DNA from: Gemmobacter denitrificans
GTDB taxonomy: Bacteria; Pseudomonadota; Alphaproteobacteria; Rhodobacterales; Rhodobacteraceae
Assembly (NCBI RefSeq): GCF_036964905.1
Contig: NZ_JBALHR010000001.1
Coordinates: forward strand, 62,001 to 126,000
Direction of reading: 5' to 3'
DNA length: 64,000 nucleotides
Shown: positions 7,625 through 16,425 of the stretch, in pieces
Position numbering within the stretch: position 1 is the stretch's first letter
How the letters are laid out: the number at the start of each line of letters is the position of its first letter
Translations under genes and position numbers: made by a program
The notes under the pieces: generated by a model
Told to the model about the DNA's origin: nothing
The model's input: the letters and a program-made list of their open reading frames with translations, nothing else
The model's database searches: none

Positions 7625-8848
7625 TCAGTCGGCGCGGGTGGTGGTCGCGGGGGCGCTCAGGTCGCCCTGAAACACCGCCGACACCTCGGCCCGGATGATG
7701 CGGGCGATCAGCGCGCAATCCTCCAGACTGAAGGTCAGCGGCAGGCGCATGTCCACAATGCCGTGCAGGATACGGTCGGTCGCGGGCATTGGCGCGCTTG
7801 GCGCATAACGCCAGTTTTCATAGCGGCTGGTAAAGGCCACAGGGTCCGGTGCGCCGAACCATTTCAGCTCCACCCCCCGTGCGGCGCAGCGGGCCAGGAC
7901 AGCGCGGATGGCATCCGCGTTCCAGTCGAGCAGCAGGAATTGAAAGGAGGAGGCCACGAAATCCTCGGCGGCAGGGCGTTCGATCAGCGTCAACCCGGGG
8001 GTTGCGGCCAGACCCCGTTCCACCACGCGGTAACGATCGTTCCAGCGGGCACATTGGCGGGCCAGATCGGCCAGTTGCGGGCGCAGGATCGCGGCGCGCA
8101 GATTGTCCATCCGGCCCGAGATATTGGGCGTGACCAGCCGCAGGTCGGCAAAGGCTTCGGGGGGCGGGGCGGCGCGGTGGCGATCATAAAGCATATAGCT
8201 GCCCGACAGCAGCACCGCCCGCGCCATGATCTGCGGATCATCCGAAATCAGCAGCCCGCCTTCGCCGGAATTCATGTGTTTGTAGGTCTGGGTGGAAAAA
8301 CAACCCACCGTCCCCCAACGGCCCGTAGGCCGCCCGGCCCAGCCCGCGCCCATCGTATGGGCACAATCTTCGATCACGATTACGCCCGCCGCATCACACA
8401 GCGCCATCAGCCGGTCCATGTCGCAGACATGCCCGCGCATGTGGCTGAGCATCAGAACCCGGGCCTGATCCAGCTTGGCCGCCAGATCCTCCAGATCGAT
8501 CACCAGCCCTTCGGTCACCCCGACGAAGACCGGCACAGCACCCAGGCTGGCAATCGCGCCAGGCACGGGGGCCAGCGTGAAGGCATTGGTCAGCACCCGG
8601 TCGCCCGGCCGCACGCCTACCGCCCGCAGCGCGCAGGCAAGCGCATAGCCGCCAGACGCCACTGCAAGGCAATAGCGCGCGCCGGTCAGGGCGGCAAACT
8701 CCTCCTCCAGTGCGGCGGCTTCGGCGAGCTCGCCGGGGGCGGTGTTGTAGCGGTGCAATCGCCCCGATTGCATGACCCGCAGCGCCGCTGCGATGGCCGC
8801 CTCCGGGATCGGTTCCTGCTGGGTGAAACTGCCGGTAAAGTTTTCCAT
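7625..8848 (-). CDS. DegT/DnrJ/EryC1/StrS-family PLP-dependent aminotransferase
   Basis: 407 residues. The family is shown by IEDCAHTMGAGW (the PLP-binding Asp-Cys-Ala-His segment) and FSTQTYKHMNSGEGG, where K190 would form the Schiff base. Such enzymes usually aminate keto-sugars for polysaccharide or antibiotic synthesis. No sugar-nucleotide genes flank this one, so the substrate is open. The gene stands alone on the minus strand, divergent from a small secreted protein. Confidence 0.85.
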   Translation of the reverse strand: MENFTGSFTQQEPIPEAAIAAALRVMQSGRLHRYNTAPGELAEAAALEEEFAALTGARYCLAVASGGYALACALRAVGVRPGDRVLTNAFTLAPVPGAIASLGAVPVFVGVTEGLVIDLEDLAAKLDQARVLMLSHMRGHVCDMDRLMALCDAAGVIVIEDCAHTMGAGWAGRPTGRWGTVGCFSTQTYKHMNSGEGGLLISDDPQIMARAVLLSGSYMLYDRHRAAPPPEAFADLRLVTPNISGRMDNLRAAILRPQLADLARQCARWNDRYRVVERGLAATPGLTLIERPAAEDFVASSFQFLLLDWNADAIRAVLARCAARGVELKWFGAPDPVAFTSRYENWRYAPSAPMPATDRILHGIVDMRLPLTFSLEDCALIARIIRAEVSAVFQGDLSAPATTTRAD

Positions 8849-8957
8849 GCTTTCCTTTGCGTCGGCACTGCCTTCCTGTCAATCCGGCCGTGCGGTGATG
8901 GCTTGGCAGCGCCTGAAAGACGTGCAACCAAGGGCTGCACCTGTTCGAGGGATTTCG

Positions 8958-9311
8958 ATGCGTCTTGCCTGCCTGTTTCCAGCCGTGCTTTCGGGGCTGT
9001 GCCTTGCCGCCCCTGCCGCTGCCGCCACCACCTATGAAGGCCGCGATCAGATGCTTCTGCACTGCGCCGGGCTTTTGCTGGAGGTCTCTGAAAGGCTGAC
9101 CCGGGCAGGTCATATGACCAAGGAAAACTATGCGGACTCCCAGGCGCTTGCGCTGTTGTATCTGGCAGAGTTGCCGGGCAGCGAACGCGACCGCGTCAAT
9201 GCGTTGAAATCCTTCCGCAAGCGGGTGCTTGATCCGCTCAGCTTCAATGAGCTGTCGGACGAGTTGGACCGCAAGGTCGATGGCTGCAAGAAGCTGATTG
9301 ATGTCGGCTGA
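8958..9311 (+). CDS. small secreted protein of unknown function
   Basis: 117 residues. It begins MRLACLFPAVLSGLCLAAPAAAA, a clear signal peptide, and the mature part starts TTYEGRDQMLLHCAG. It is helical and charged, with two cysteines (LLHCAG and DGCKKL) that could pair in the periplasm. No family recognised. Its stop codon lies in a hairpin shared with the convergent phosphatase gene. Confidence 0.8.
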   Translation: MRLACLFPAVLSGLCLAAPAAAATTYEGRDQMLLHCAGLLLEVSERLTRAGHMTKENYADSQALALLYLAELPGSERDRVNALKSFRKRVLDPLSFNELSDELDRKVDGCKKLIDVG

Positions 9312-9322
9312 CGATCAGCCGA
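9304..9322. terminator. hairpin holding both stop codons of a convergent gene pair
   Basis: TCGGCTGA (9304-9311) and TCAGCCGA (9315-9322) are perfect complements around a 3-base loop. The first arm ends with the TGA of the secreted-protein gene, and the second arm begins with the reverse complement of the phosphatase TGA. No T-tract follows on the plus strand, so its strength as a terminator is uncertain. Confidence 0.5.
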
Positions 9323-9992
9323 TCAGCCGCGCGACCAGACCGGGCAGATCGGCGTAATGGTCCAGCAGGGCCTCGGGGTTCAGGCGGGCCACGCCCGGCC
9401 CTTCGGGGCCAAAGCCCACAAGGATGCACGGCACGCCCACCGCTCGCGCCGTCAGCCGGTCGGTTTCGGTATCGCCCACGATCAGCGACCGCGACACGAT
9501 GCCGCCCGCCTGTTCGACTGCGGCCAGATAGGGCGCGGGGTCGGGTTTTCGGGTGGGCAGCGTGTCGGCGCCGATCAGGCTGCCGAAGAGGCCGCGGATG
9601 CCCAGGCGGGTGACCAGCGTTTCGGCCAGACCCTCGGGCTTGTTGGTGCAGATGGCGGTGGCGTAACCGGCGCTGCGCAGTGCCTCCACCGCGTCAGTCG
9701 CCCCGGGATACAGCCGGGTATGGGTGTCGATCCCGTCAGCATAGGCTTTCAGAAGCACGGGATATTGCGCGGCGATCATCGCTTCATCCAACTGCCCCAA
9801 CCGTGCAAACCCCAGCTTCAACATGGCGCGGCCGCCATGGAAGGCGGTGAGCGCATCGGCCACCGGATCGAGCAGGTCGCCATGACCCAAACCCCGGAAG
9901 CAGGCATTGGCAGCGGCGATCAGATCGGCGGAGGTATCGGCCAAAGTGCCGTCCAGATCGAACACCACGGTTGGCTTGGTCTGCAACGGCAT
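9315..9992 (-). CDS. gph: phosphoglycolate phosphatase (HAD superfamily)
   Basis: 225 residues. HAD motifs in order: VFDLDGTLADT (nucleophile Asp), ICTNKPEG (motif II Thr/Asn), RKPDPAPY (motif III Lys) and VGDTETD (motif IV). The cap insertion begins after motif I. It dephosphorylates 2-phosphoglycolate, a product of oxygenase activity or DNA repair. It is divergent from glmU; gph next to glmU-glmS is a familiar Rhodobacterales arrangement. Substrate is assigned from family resemblance. Confidence 0.85.
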   Translation of the reverse strand: MPLQTKPTVVFDLDGTLADTSADLIAAANACFRGLGHGDLLDPVADALTAFHGGRAMLKLGFARLGQLDEAMIAAQYPVLLKAYADGIDTHTRLYPGATDAVEALRSAGYATAICTNKPEGLAETLVTRLGIRGLFGSLIGADTLPTRKPDPAPYLAAVEQAGGIVSRSLIVGDTETDRLTARAVGVPCILVGFGPEGPGVARLNPEALLDHYADLPGLVARLIG

Positions 9993-10085
9993 CTTGAAAC
10001 CTGCGGTAAGGATGTGTGAAAGCGGACCGCTTGCGCCGCCCGCCTGCAGGGTTAAAACGGGCGCAACGATTTAGGAAGGGGTGTC

Positions 10086-11435
10086 ATGCCGGTTTCTCTT
10101 GTCATTCTTGCGGCCGGTCAGGGCACGCGGATGAATTCCGATCTGCCGAAGGTGCTGCACAAACTGGCCGGTGCGCCGATGCTGCACCATGCCATGCAGG
10201 CGGGCGCGAGCCTTGCGCCGGAGCGCGTGGTGGTGGTGACCGGGCATGGGGCCGATCAGGTTGCGCAGGCGGCCCTTGCCTATGACGAAACCTGTCTTAC
10301 CGTGTTGCAGGCTGAACAGCTGGGCACCGGCCATGCGGTGGCGCAGACCCTGCCCGTGCTGGAGGGGTTTTCCGGCGATGTGGTGGTGCTCTATGGCGAC
10401 ACCCCGTTTATCCAACCTGAGACGCTGGAGGCGATGCTGGAGGCGCGCGCCCGCCATGCGGTGGTGGTGCTGGGCTTTGATGCACGCGATCCGGGCCGCT
10501 ATGGCCGCTTTGTCACCGAAGGCGACCGTCTGGTGCGCATCGTCGAATACAAGGATGCGACCGAGGCGGAACGCGCGATCACCCTGTGCAATTCGGGCGT
10601 GCTTTGCGCCGATGCGGGGCTGTTGCGCGATGTGCTGGGGCTGCTGAGCAATGACAATGCCGCGGGCGAATATTACCTGACCGATGTGCCCGCGCTGGCG
10701 GCAGCGCGGGGGCTGAGCTCAGGCTTTGTCATCTGCGCGGAATCGGAAACCCTGGGCATCAATACCCGGGCTGAACTGGCGCAGGCCGAGGCCGCCTTTC
10801 AGGCCCGCGCCCGGGCCGAGGCGCTTGACAACGGCGTGACGCTGACGGCGCCCGAAACCGTGTTCTTTGCACTGGATACCCATATCGGGCGCGATGCGAT
10901 CATCGGGCCGAATGTGGTGTTCGGCCCCGGTGTGACCATCGAAAGCGGGGCGGAGATCAAGGCCTTCTGCCATCTGGAGGGCTGCCATGTGTCGCGCGGG
11001 GCTGATGTCGGCCCCTTTGCCCGGCTGCGCCCCGGGGCGGAACTGGCGGAATTCGTGCATGTCGGCAATTTCGTGGAAATCAAGAACGCCATTCTGGACG
11101 AAGGCGTGAAGGTGGGCCACCTGACCTATCTGGGCGATGCCGATGTGGGCGAGAATACCAATATCGGCGCGGGCACGGTGACCTGCAATTATGATGGCGT
11201 GATGAAGCACCGCACCCGGATCGGCAAGCGGGCCTTCATCGGATCGGATACCATGCTGGTGGCGCCGGTCACAGTGGGTGACGGGGCGATGACCGGATCG
11301 GGCAGCACGATCACCGAAGATGTGCCAGCGGGGGCGATTGCGCTTGGCCGCGCCCGACAGGTGAACAAGCCCGGTCTGGCGGTGAAGCTGTTCGAACGGC
11401 TGCGGGCGATCAAGGCGTCGAAGGGGAAAGCATAA
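10086..11435 (+). CDS. glmU: bifunctional GlmU: GlcN-1-P acetyltransferase / GlcNAc-1-P uridyltransferase
   Basis: 449 residues. The N-terminal nucleotidyltransferase has the signature LAAGQGTRMNSDLPKVLHK. The C-terminal half is a left-handed beta-helix with hexapeptide repeats, including HVGNFVEIKNA and NIGAGTVTCNYDG, typical of the acetyltransferase active site. It makes UDP-GlcNAc for peptidoglycan and lipid A. AGGAAGGGG precedes the ATG. The stop overlaps the glmS start by one base. Confidence 0.97.
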   Translation: MPVSLVILAAGQGTRMNSDLPKVLHKLAGAPMLHHAMQAGASLAPERVVVVTGHGADQVAQAALAYDETCLTVLQAEQLGTGHAVAQTLPVLEGFSGDVVVLYGDTPFIQPETLEAMLEARARHAVVVLGFDARDPGRYGRFVTEGDRLVRIVEYKDATEAERAITLCNSGVLCADAGLLRDVLGLLSNDNAAGEYYLTDVPALAAARGLSSGFVICAESETLGINTRAELAQAEAAFQARARAEALDNGVTLTAPETVFFALDTHIGRDAIIGPNVVFGPGVTIESGAEIKAFCHLEGCHVSRGADVGPFARLRPGAELAEFVHVGNFVEIKNAILDEGVKVGHLTYLGDADVGENTNIGAGTVTCNYDGVMKHRTRIGKRAFIGSDTMLVAPVTVGDGAMTGSGSTITEDVPAGAIALGRARQVNKPGLAVKLFERLRAIKASKGKA

Positions 11436-13249
11436 TGTGCGGGATTGTCGGCGTTCTGGGCAACCATCAGGTTGCGCCCCTGCTGGTCGAGGCGCTGAAG
11501 CGGCTGGAATATCGCGGCTATGACAGTGCCGGCATTGCCACGCTGAACGAGGGTCGGCTGGACCGTCGCCGGGCGGTGGGCAAGCTGGTCAATCTGTCCG
11601 ACCTTCTGGTGCATGAACCGCTGGCCGGTCGGGCAGGGATCGGGCATACCCGCTGGGCCACCCATGGCGCGGCCACGGTGGCCAATGCGCACCCCCATCG
11701 CGCAGGCGGCGTGGCGGTGGTTCATAACGGCATCATCGAGAATTTCCGCGACCTGCGGGCCGAGCTGATCGGGCTGGGCTATGGCTTTGAATCGGAAACC
11801 GATACCGAAACGGTGGCGCTGCTCATGCAGCATCAGCTGTCGCTGGGGCTGGCCCCGGCCGAGGCGACAGCGGCGGTGCTGGGGCGGCTGCATGGGGCCT
11901 TTGCGCTGTGCTTCCTGTTTGACGGGCAGGATGATCTTCTGATCTGCGCCCGCAAGGGCTCGCCGCTGGCCATCGGCCATGGCGATGGCGAGATGTTCGT
12001 GGGATCGGATGCCATTGCGCTTGCCCCGATGACCGACCGCATCACCTATCTGGAAGAAGGCGACTGGGCGGTGATCACCCGCGCAGGGGCCGAGATCTTT
12101 GACATGGCCAATCGCCGGGCCAACCGGGCGATGACGCGGATTCAGGTCGATGCGACCCGGATCGAAAAGGCCGGATACAAGCATTTCATGGCGAAAGAGA
12201 TCGCCGAACAGCCGGTGGTGCTGGCCGATGCGCTGAAGCATTATCTGGGTGCAGGCGGCCTGACCTTGCCGCATGCGCTGGATTTCACCCAGGTGGACCG
12301 GATCACGCTGGTGGCCTGTGGCACGGCGCATTACGCCTGTCACGTGGCGAAATACTGGTTTGAAAGCCTCGCCAAGCTGCCCTGCGACATCGATATCGCA
12401 TCTGAGTTCCGCTATCGCGATGCGCCGCTGTCGCCGCAAAGCTGGGCCATGTTCATCAGCCAGTCGGGCGAGACGGCGGATACCCTTGCGGCGCTGCGCC
12501 ATGCGAAGGAACGGGTGGCCAAGGTCGTGTCGGTGGTGAATGTGGCCACGTCGTCGATCGCGCGGGAAAGTGATGTGGCGCTGCCCATTCTGGCGGGGGT
12601 GGAGGTGGGCGTGGCCTCGACCAAGGCCTTTACCTGCCAACTCGCCGTGCTGGCGCTGCTGGCCTTGAAGGCGGCGCAGGATCGCGGCACGCTGACCGCT
12701 GACCAGGTGGCGACGCATCTGGCCGATTTCCGGCTGCTGCCGGGGCTGATGAACCATGCGCTGACCCTTGCGGGCGAAATCGAGGCGCTGTCCGAACATC
12801 TGGCCGGGGCGCAGGACGTGCTGTTCCTGGGCCGGGGGCCGATGTATCCGCTGGCCTTGGAAGGCGCGCTGAAGCTGAAGGAAATCAGCTATATCCATGC
12901 CGAAGGCTATGCTAGTGGCGAGCTGAAGCATGGGCCGATTGCCTTGATCGACAACCGGGTGCCGGTGATCGTGCTGGCCCCGCGTGACGCGCTGTTTGAA
13001 AAGACCGTCTCGAACATGCAAGAGGTGATGGCGCGGCATGGCAAGGTGGTGCTGATGTCCGACAAGCGCGGCGTTGCCGAGGCGGGCGCGGGCTGCTGGC
13101 AGACGTTGACCCTGCCGGAGGTGCCGGACCTGTTCGCGCCGATGCTCTATGCCATTCCGGCGCAGCTGCTGGCCTATCATACCGCGATTGCCAAGGGCAC
13201 CGATGTGGACCAGCCGCGCAATCTGGCCAAATCCGTGACGGTGGAGTGA
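11435..13249 (+). CDS. glmS: glutamine-fructose-6-phosphate aminotransferase (isomerizing)
   Basis: 604 residues, full length. MCGIVGVLG places the catalytic Cys1 after Met removal for the N-terminal glutaminase domain. Two SIS sugar-isomerase domains follow, with ACGTAHYAC and SQSGETADT. It ends PRNLAKSVTVE, the highly conserved C-terminus. It makes glucosamine-6-phosphate, which feeds GlmU. I saw no ribozyme upstream, as expected since glmU overlaps directly. Confidence 0.97.
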   Translation: MCGIVGVLGNHQVAPLLVEALKRLEYRGYDSAGIATLNEGRLDRRRAVGKLVNLSDLLVHEPLAGRAGIGHTRWATHGAATVANAHPHRAGGVAVVHNGIIENFRDLRAELIGLGYGFESETDTETVALLMQHQLSLGLAPAEATAAVLGRLHGAFALCFLFDGQDDLLICARKGSPLAIGHGDGEMFVGSDAIALAPMTDRITYLEEGDWAVITRAGAEIFDMANRRANRAMTRIQVDATRIEKAGYKHFMAKEIAEQPVVLADALKHYLGAGGLTLPHALDFTQVDRITLVACGTAHYACHVAKYWFESLAKLPCDIDIASEFRYRDAPLSPQSWAMFISQSGETADTLAALRHAKERVAKVVSVVNVATSSIARESDVALPILAGVEVGVASTKAFTCQLAVLALLALKAAQDRGTLTADQVATHLADFRLLPGLMNHALTLAGEIEALSEHLAGAQDVLFLGRGPMYPLALEGALKLKEISYIHAEGYASGELKHGPIALIDNRVPVIVLAPRDALFEKTVSNMQEVMARHGKVVLMSDKRGVAEAGAGCWQTLTLPEVPDLFAPMLYAIPAQLLAYHTAIAKGTDVDQPRNLAKSVTVE

Positions 13250-13250
13250 G

Positions 13251-13811
13251 ATGGCCAAACAGTTCCCCGGTTTTGACGATGGTCACCGTGCCTTTGTCGC
13301 CGAACAGGCGGTGTTTTTCGTGGCCAGCACCGCGCCCGGCGCGCGCATCAATCTCAGCCCCAAGGGCATGGACAGTCTGCGCCTTTTGGGGCCGAACCGC
13401 CTGATCTGGCTGAATGTCACCGGATCGGGAAATGAAACCGCCGCGCATCTTCCGCTTGATCCGCGCATGACGGTGATGTGGTGCAGCTTTGGCCCACGCC
13501 CGCTGATCCTGCGCGCCTATGGAACGGCGCGGATGCTGCATCGGGGCGATGGCGAATGGGCGGCGCTGGCGGCCCAACTGCCCGATCTGCCCGGCGCACG
13601 GCAGATCTGTGACATGGCGGTCGATCTGGTGCAAAGCTCCTGTGGCTTTGCGGTGCCGATGATGGAAAGCCCGCGTGAACGCCCGGTGTTGCACGACTGG
13701 GCGGTGCAAAAGGGTGAGGCAGGCTTGCGCGAATACTGGGACAGCCGCAACCGGCAGTCCATCGACGGGCTGCCGACCGGGATCGGTGCCAATCTGGAGG
13801 AACGCGAATGA
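13251..13811 (+). CDS. pyridoxamine 5'-phosphate oxidase (PPOX) fold family protein
   Basis: 186 residues, starting 2 bases after glmS, so it belongs to the same transcript. The segment NLSPKGMDSLRLLGPNRL and the following IWLNVTGSGNETAAHL are typical of the split-barrel flavin-binding PPOX family. The true substrate of this subfamily is not known, and vitamin B6 synthesis is not implied. The stop overlaps the next start (ATGA). Confidence 0.8.
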   Translation: MAKQFPGFDDGHRAFVAEQAVFFVASTAPGARINLSPKGMDSLRLLGPNRLIWLNVTGSGNETAAHLPLDPRMTVMWCSFGPRPLILRAYGTARMLHRGDGEWAALAAQLPDLPGARQICDMAVDLVQSSCGFAVPMMESPRERPVLHDWAVQKGEAGLREYWDSRNRQSIDGLPTGIGANLEERE

Positions 13812-14557
13812 CCGAAGCCGAAAGCGTGCAGGATTGGCCGGAAGACGCGCCCGAACCGGCTCCCGTACCCGTACCCGCCGATGCGGATGCCGCCCTTGCG
13901 CAGATCGCGGAGTGTGCGGTGCCGGGCAAGGCTGCGGATATGGCCGCCTATCACAAGGTGGATCGGGTCTATCTTGGGGCGGTCGTGCCTGACATCGACG
14001 CATTGACCAAGGCCTGGCGGGCGCAGATCGGTCTGGAAGAGCGTCTGGCACTGGCGCAGGGCCTGTGGGACAGCAATGTCCATGAAGGCCGGGTCGCGGC
14101 AGCCAAGCTGCTGACCCAGGCGCGCATCCGCCCGGATGATGCCGTCTGGGCCATGATCGCGACCTGGGTGCCGCAATTCGATGCCTGGGCCATTGCCGAT
14201 CATGCCTGCAGCGCCGGCCAGAAACGGGTGATGGCCGATCTGTCCCGGCTGGATCAGATCGAAAGCTGGACCCAAAGCCCGCTGATGTGGCAGCGCCGCG
14301 CCGCGCTGGTCATCACCCTGCCGCTGGCCAAGCTCAACTTCCCCAAGTCCGAGGAAACCGCAGCGCGGGAACGGGTGCTGGATTGGGCAGCCAGCTATGT
14401 GCCTGATCGCGACTGGTTCATCCAGAAGGCCGTGGCCTGGTGGCTGCGCGACCTGTCCAAACATGATCCGGTGCGCACGCAAGTCTTTCTCGATGCCCAC
14501 GGGGCCGGGATGAAGGCCTTTGCGCGCAAGGAAGCTGCGCAATATCTGCCCGCCTGA
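13808..14557 (+). CDS. DNA alkylation repair family protein (AlkD-like)
   Basis: 249 residues. A Pro/Glu/Ala-rich leader (about 1-30) precedes a helical HEAT-repeat-type domain. LGAVVPDIDALTKAW, VAAAKLLTQARIRPDD and DRDWFIQKAVAWWLRDLSK match the AlkD/AlkC alkylpurine glycosylase family, including the WFIQKAVAW helix. It would excise N3/N7-alkylated purines. Translationally coupled to the PPOX gene. Confidence 0.82.
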   Translation: MTEAESVQDWPEDAPEPAPVPVPADADAALAQIAECAVPGKAADMAAYHKVDRVYLGAVVPDIDALTKAWRAQIGLEERLALAQGLWDSNVHEGRVAAAKLLTQARIRPDDAVWAMIATWVPQFDAWAIADHACSAGQKRVMADLSRLDQIESWTQSPLMWQRRAALVITLPLAKLNFPKSEETAARERVLDWAASYVPDRDWFIQKAVAWWLRDLSKHDPVRTQVFLDAHGAGMKAFARKEAAQYLPA

Positions 14558-14574
14558 GCGCCGCCGCCGCCCTG

Positions 14575-15030
14575 TCAGGGGCGGGGCGCGGCATTTCCCA
14601 GCGGCACTACGGAGAGCGACATCTTGCCCGACCCTTGGGTCAGCTCGCTGGCATGGCCCAGATAGATCAGGGCATTGTTCGCCTCGTCATAGACCCGCGT
14701 GACCTTCAGCGATTTGAGGATCAGCGATCGACCCTCGCTGAACACTTCCTCGCCATCGGCGCCCCGGTCGATCTTGCCCAGCGTGATCGGCCCGGTCTGG
14801 CTGCAATCCACCGCTGAATAGCTGGGGTCTTCGAACCAGTTGCCATTGCTGAACCGGTCGATCAGCGACCGCTCGAAATAGGCCAGATGGCAGGTGACGC
14901 CCTGCACCTTCGGGTCTTCGAAGGCTTCGATGACAATATCGTTGCCCACCCAATCCACCCCAACCTTGCCGACTTCCTCGGCCATGGCCGGGCTTGCCAG
15001 CAGGGCAGACAGCAGCAGAACCTTGCGCAT
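14575..15030 (-). CDS. creA: CreA family periplasmic protein
   Basis: 151 residues starting at 15030, giving the signal peptide MRKVLLLSALLASPAMA. The mature part has VDWVGNDIVIEAFEDPKV, GVTCHLAYFERSL, EDPSYSAVDCSQTGPI and SLKVTRVYD, the conserved blocks of the CreA family. CreA proteins are conserved secreted proteins of unknown role. Convergent with the AlkD-like gene, about 15 bases apart. Confidence 0.9.
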   Translation of the reverse strand: MRKVLLLSALLASPAMAEEVGKVGVDWVGNDIVIEAFEDPKVQGVTCHLAYFERSLIDRFSNGNWFEDPSYSAVDCSQTGPITLGKIDRGADGEEVFSEGRSLILKSLKVTRVYDEANNALIYLGHASELTQGSGKMSLSVVPLGNAAPRP

Positions 15031-15122
15031 CGCGGGGAACCTCCATTGAACCACGCTCACAATCTGGGTTCTGGCGGGCGGTGGCGCAAGGCTGACGCTG
15101 CGATTGCGCCTGCACGAAGGGC

Positions 15123-15166
15123 TTGACGCGACTCGGGGGAAAGCGTTTATTGAACACATGTTCAAT
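15123..15166 (+). promoter_or_regulatory. promoter of ivd with overlapping perfect palindrome (candidate operator)
   Basis: A TTGACG (-35, 15123-15128) and TTTATT (-10, 15146-15151) are spaced by 17 bases. Overlapping the -10 and running downstream is ATTGAACA-CA-TGTTCAAT (15149-15166), a perfect 8-2-8 inverted repeat. The position would block RNA polymerase, so a repressor that responds to branched-chain acyl-CoA metabolism is plausible. No regulator gene for it is in the window. Confidence 0.6.
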
Positions 15167-15181
15167 TCCTGGGAGGGGAAG

Positions 15182-16342
15182 ATGTTCACATCTCCGATGC
15201 AGTTCGATCTGGGCGAAGACATCGCCGCCATGCGTGACATGGTGCATGCCTGGGCGCAGGACCGGGTGAAGCCGATTGCCGCACAGGTGGACCGCGACAA
15301 TGTCTTCCCGTCGGATCTGTGGCGCGAGATGGGCAGCCTTGGCCTACTGGGCATTACCGTGTCAGAGGAGTATGGCGGGGCAGGGATGGGCTATCTGGCG
15401 CATGTGATTGCGACCGAGGAAATCGCCCGCGCCTCGGCCAGCATCAGCCTGTCATATGGCGCCCATTCCAACCTGTGCGTCAATCAGATGAAGCTGAATG
15501 GCAGCACGGAGCAAAAGGCGAAATACCTGCCCAAGCTGGTCTCGGGTGAACATGTCGGTGCGCTGGCCATGTCGGAACCCGGGGCCGGGTCGGATGTGGT
15601 GTCGATGAAGCTGCGCGCGGAAAAGCGCAACGGCTATTATGTTCTGAACGGGTCGAAATACTGGATCACCAATGGCCCCGATGCCGATACGCTGATCGTC
15701 TATGCCAAGACCGATCCGGAGGCCGGCCCCAAGGGCATCACGGCCTTCATCGTGGAACGTGGGTTCAAGGGCTTTTCCACCAGCCCGCATTTCGACAAGC
15801 TGGGGATGCGTGGGTCGAATACGGGCGAACTGATCTTCGACAATTGCGAAGTACCCTTCGAAAACGTGCTGGGCGAAGAGGGGCGCGGCGTGCGCGTCCT
15901 GATGTCGGGTCTGGATTATGAACGCGTCGTGCTGTCGGGCATCGGCACCGGGATCATGGCTGCCTGCCTTGACGAAGTGCTGCCTTATGCCCGCGAACGG
16001 CAGCAATTCGGTCAGCCGATCGGGAATTTCCAACTGATGCAGGCCAAGATCGCCGATATGTATGTCGCGATGAATTCGGCCCGCGCCTATGTCTATGAGG
16101 CTGCGCGCGCCTGCGACCGGGGCACGGTCACCCGGGCCGATGCGGCGGGCTGTGTGCTTTATGCCTCGGAACAGGCGATGGTGCAGGCGCATCAGGCCGT
16201 GCAGGCGCTTGGCGGGGCCGGGTTCCTGAACGACTCGACCGTCAGCCGCCTGTTCCGCGATGCCAAGCTGATGGAAATCGGCGCGGGCACCTCGGAAATC
16301 CGCCGCATGCTGATCGGCCGCGAATTGATGGCGGCGGTCTGA
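15182..16342 (+). CDS. ivd: isovaleryl-CoA dehydrogenase
   Basis: 386 residues. The ATG at 15182 is chosen because GGGAGGGGAAG lies just upstream and the family starts MF-x-x-P-x-x-F. FAD/acyl-CoA motifs include ALAMSEPGAGSDVVSM and YWITNGPDAD. E247 in GLDYERVVLSG is the catalytic base position special to isovaleryl-CoA dehydrogenases. The C-terminal motif reads GAGTSEIRR, with Gly where other acyl-CoA dehydrogenases have Glu, which supports the assignment. It carries out the third step of leucine breakdown (isovaleryl-CoA to 3-methylcrotonyl-CoA). A reversed ompW separates it from the other liu genes. Confidence 0.94.
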   Translation: MFTSPMQFDLGEDIAAMRDMVHAWAQDRVKPIAAQVDRDNVFPSDLWREMGSLGLLGITVSEEYGGAGMGYLAHVIATEEIARASASISLSYGAHSNLCVNQMKLNGSTEQKAKYLPKLVSGEHVGALAMSEPGAGSDVVSMKLRAEKRNGYYVLNGSKYWITNGPDADTLIVYAKTDPEAGPKGITAFIVERGFKGFSTSPHFDKLGMRGSNTGELIFDNCEVPFENVLGEEGRGVRVLMSGLDYERVVLSGIGTGIMAACLDEVLPYARERQQFGQPIGNFQLMQAKIADMYVAMNSARAYVYEAARACDRGTVTRADAAGCVLYASEQAMVQAHQAVQALGGAGFLNDSTVSRLFRDAKLMEIGAGTSEIRRMLIGRELMAAV

Positions 16343-16368
16343 TCGCCATGGCGGTCTGGGGCATCATG

Positions 16369-16397
16369 AAAAAAGGGTACGGGGAAACCCCGCACCC
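16369..16397 (-). terminator. intrinsic terminator of ompW
   Basis: Read on the minus strand, GGGTGCGGGG pairs with CCCCGTACCC (one G-U) around TTT and is followed by TTTTTT. It sits 29 bases after the ompW stop and between convergent ivd and ompW, so it may act on both. Confidence 0.88.
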
Positions 16398-16425
16398 TTC
16401 CGCACCTTTCTGGTCCTTTCGGGGA

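Noticed and set aside
10020..10086. Possible glmS-type ribozyme or riboswitch in front of the glm genes
   Set aside because: The leader before glmU is too short, and glmS itself follows glmU with a one-base overlap.
11189..13258. Long minus-strand frame opposite glmS
   Set aside because: Low-complexity His/Arg-rich product opposite a textbook GlmS.
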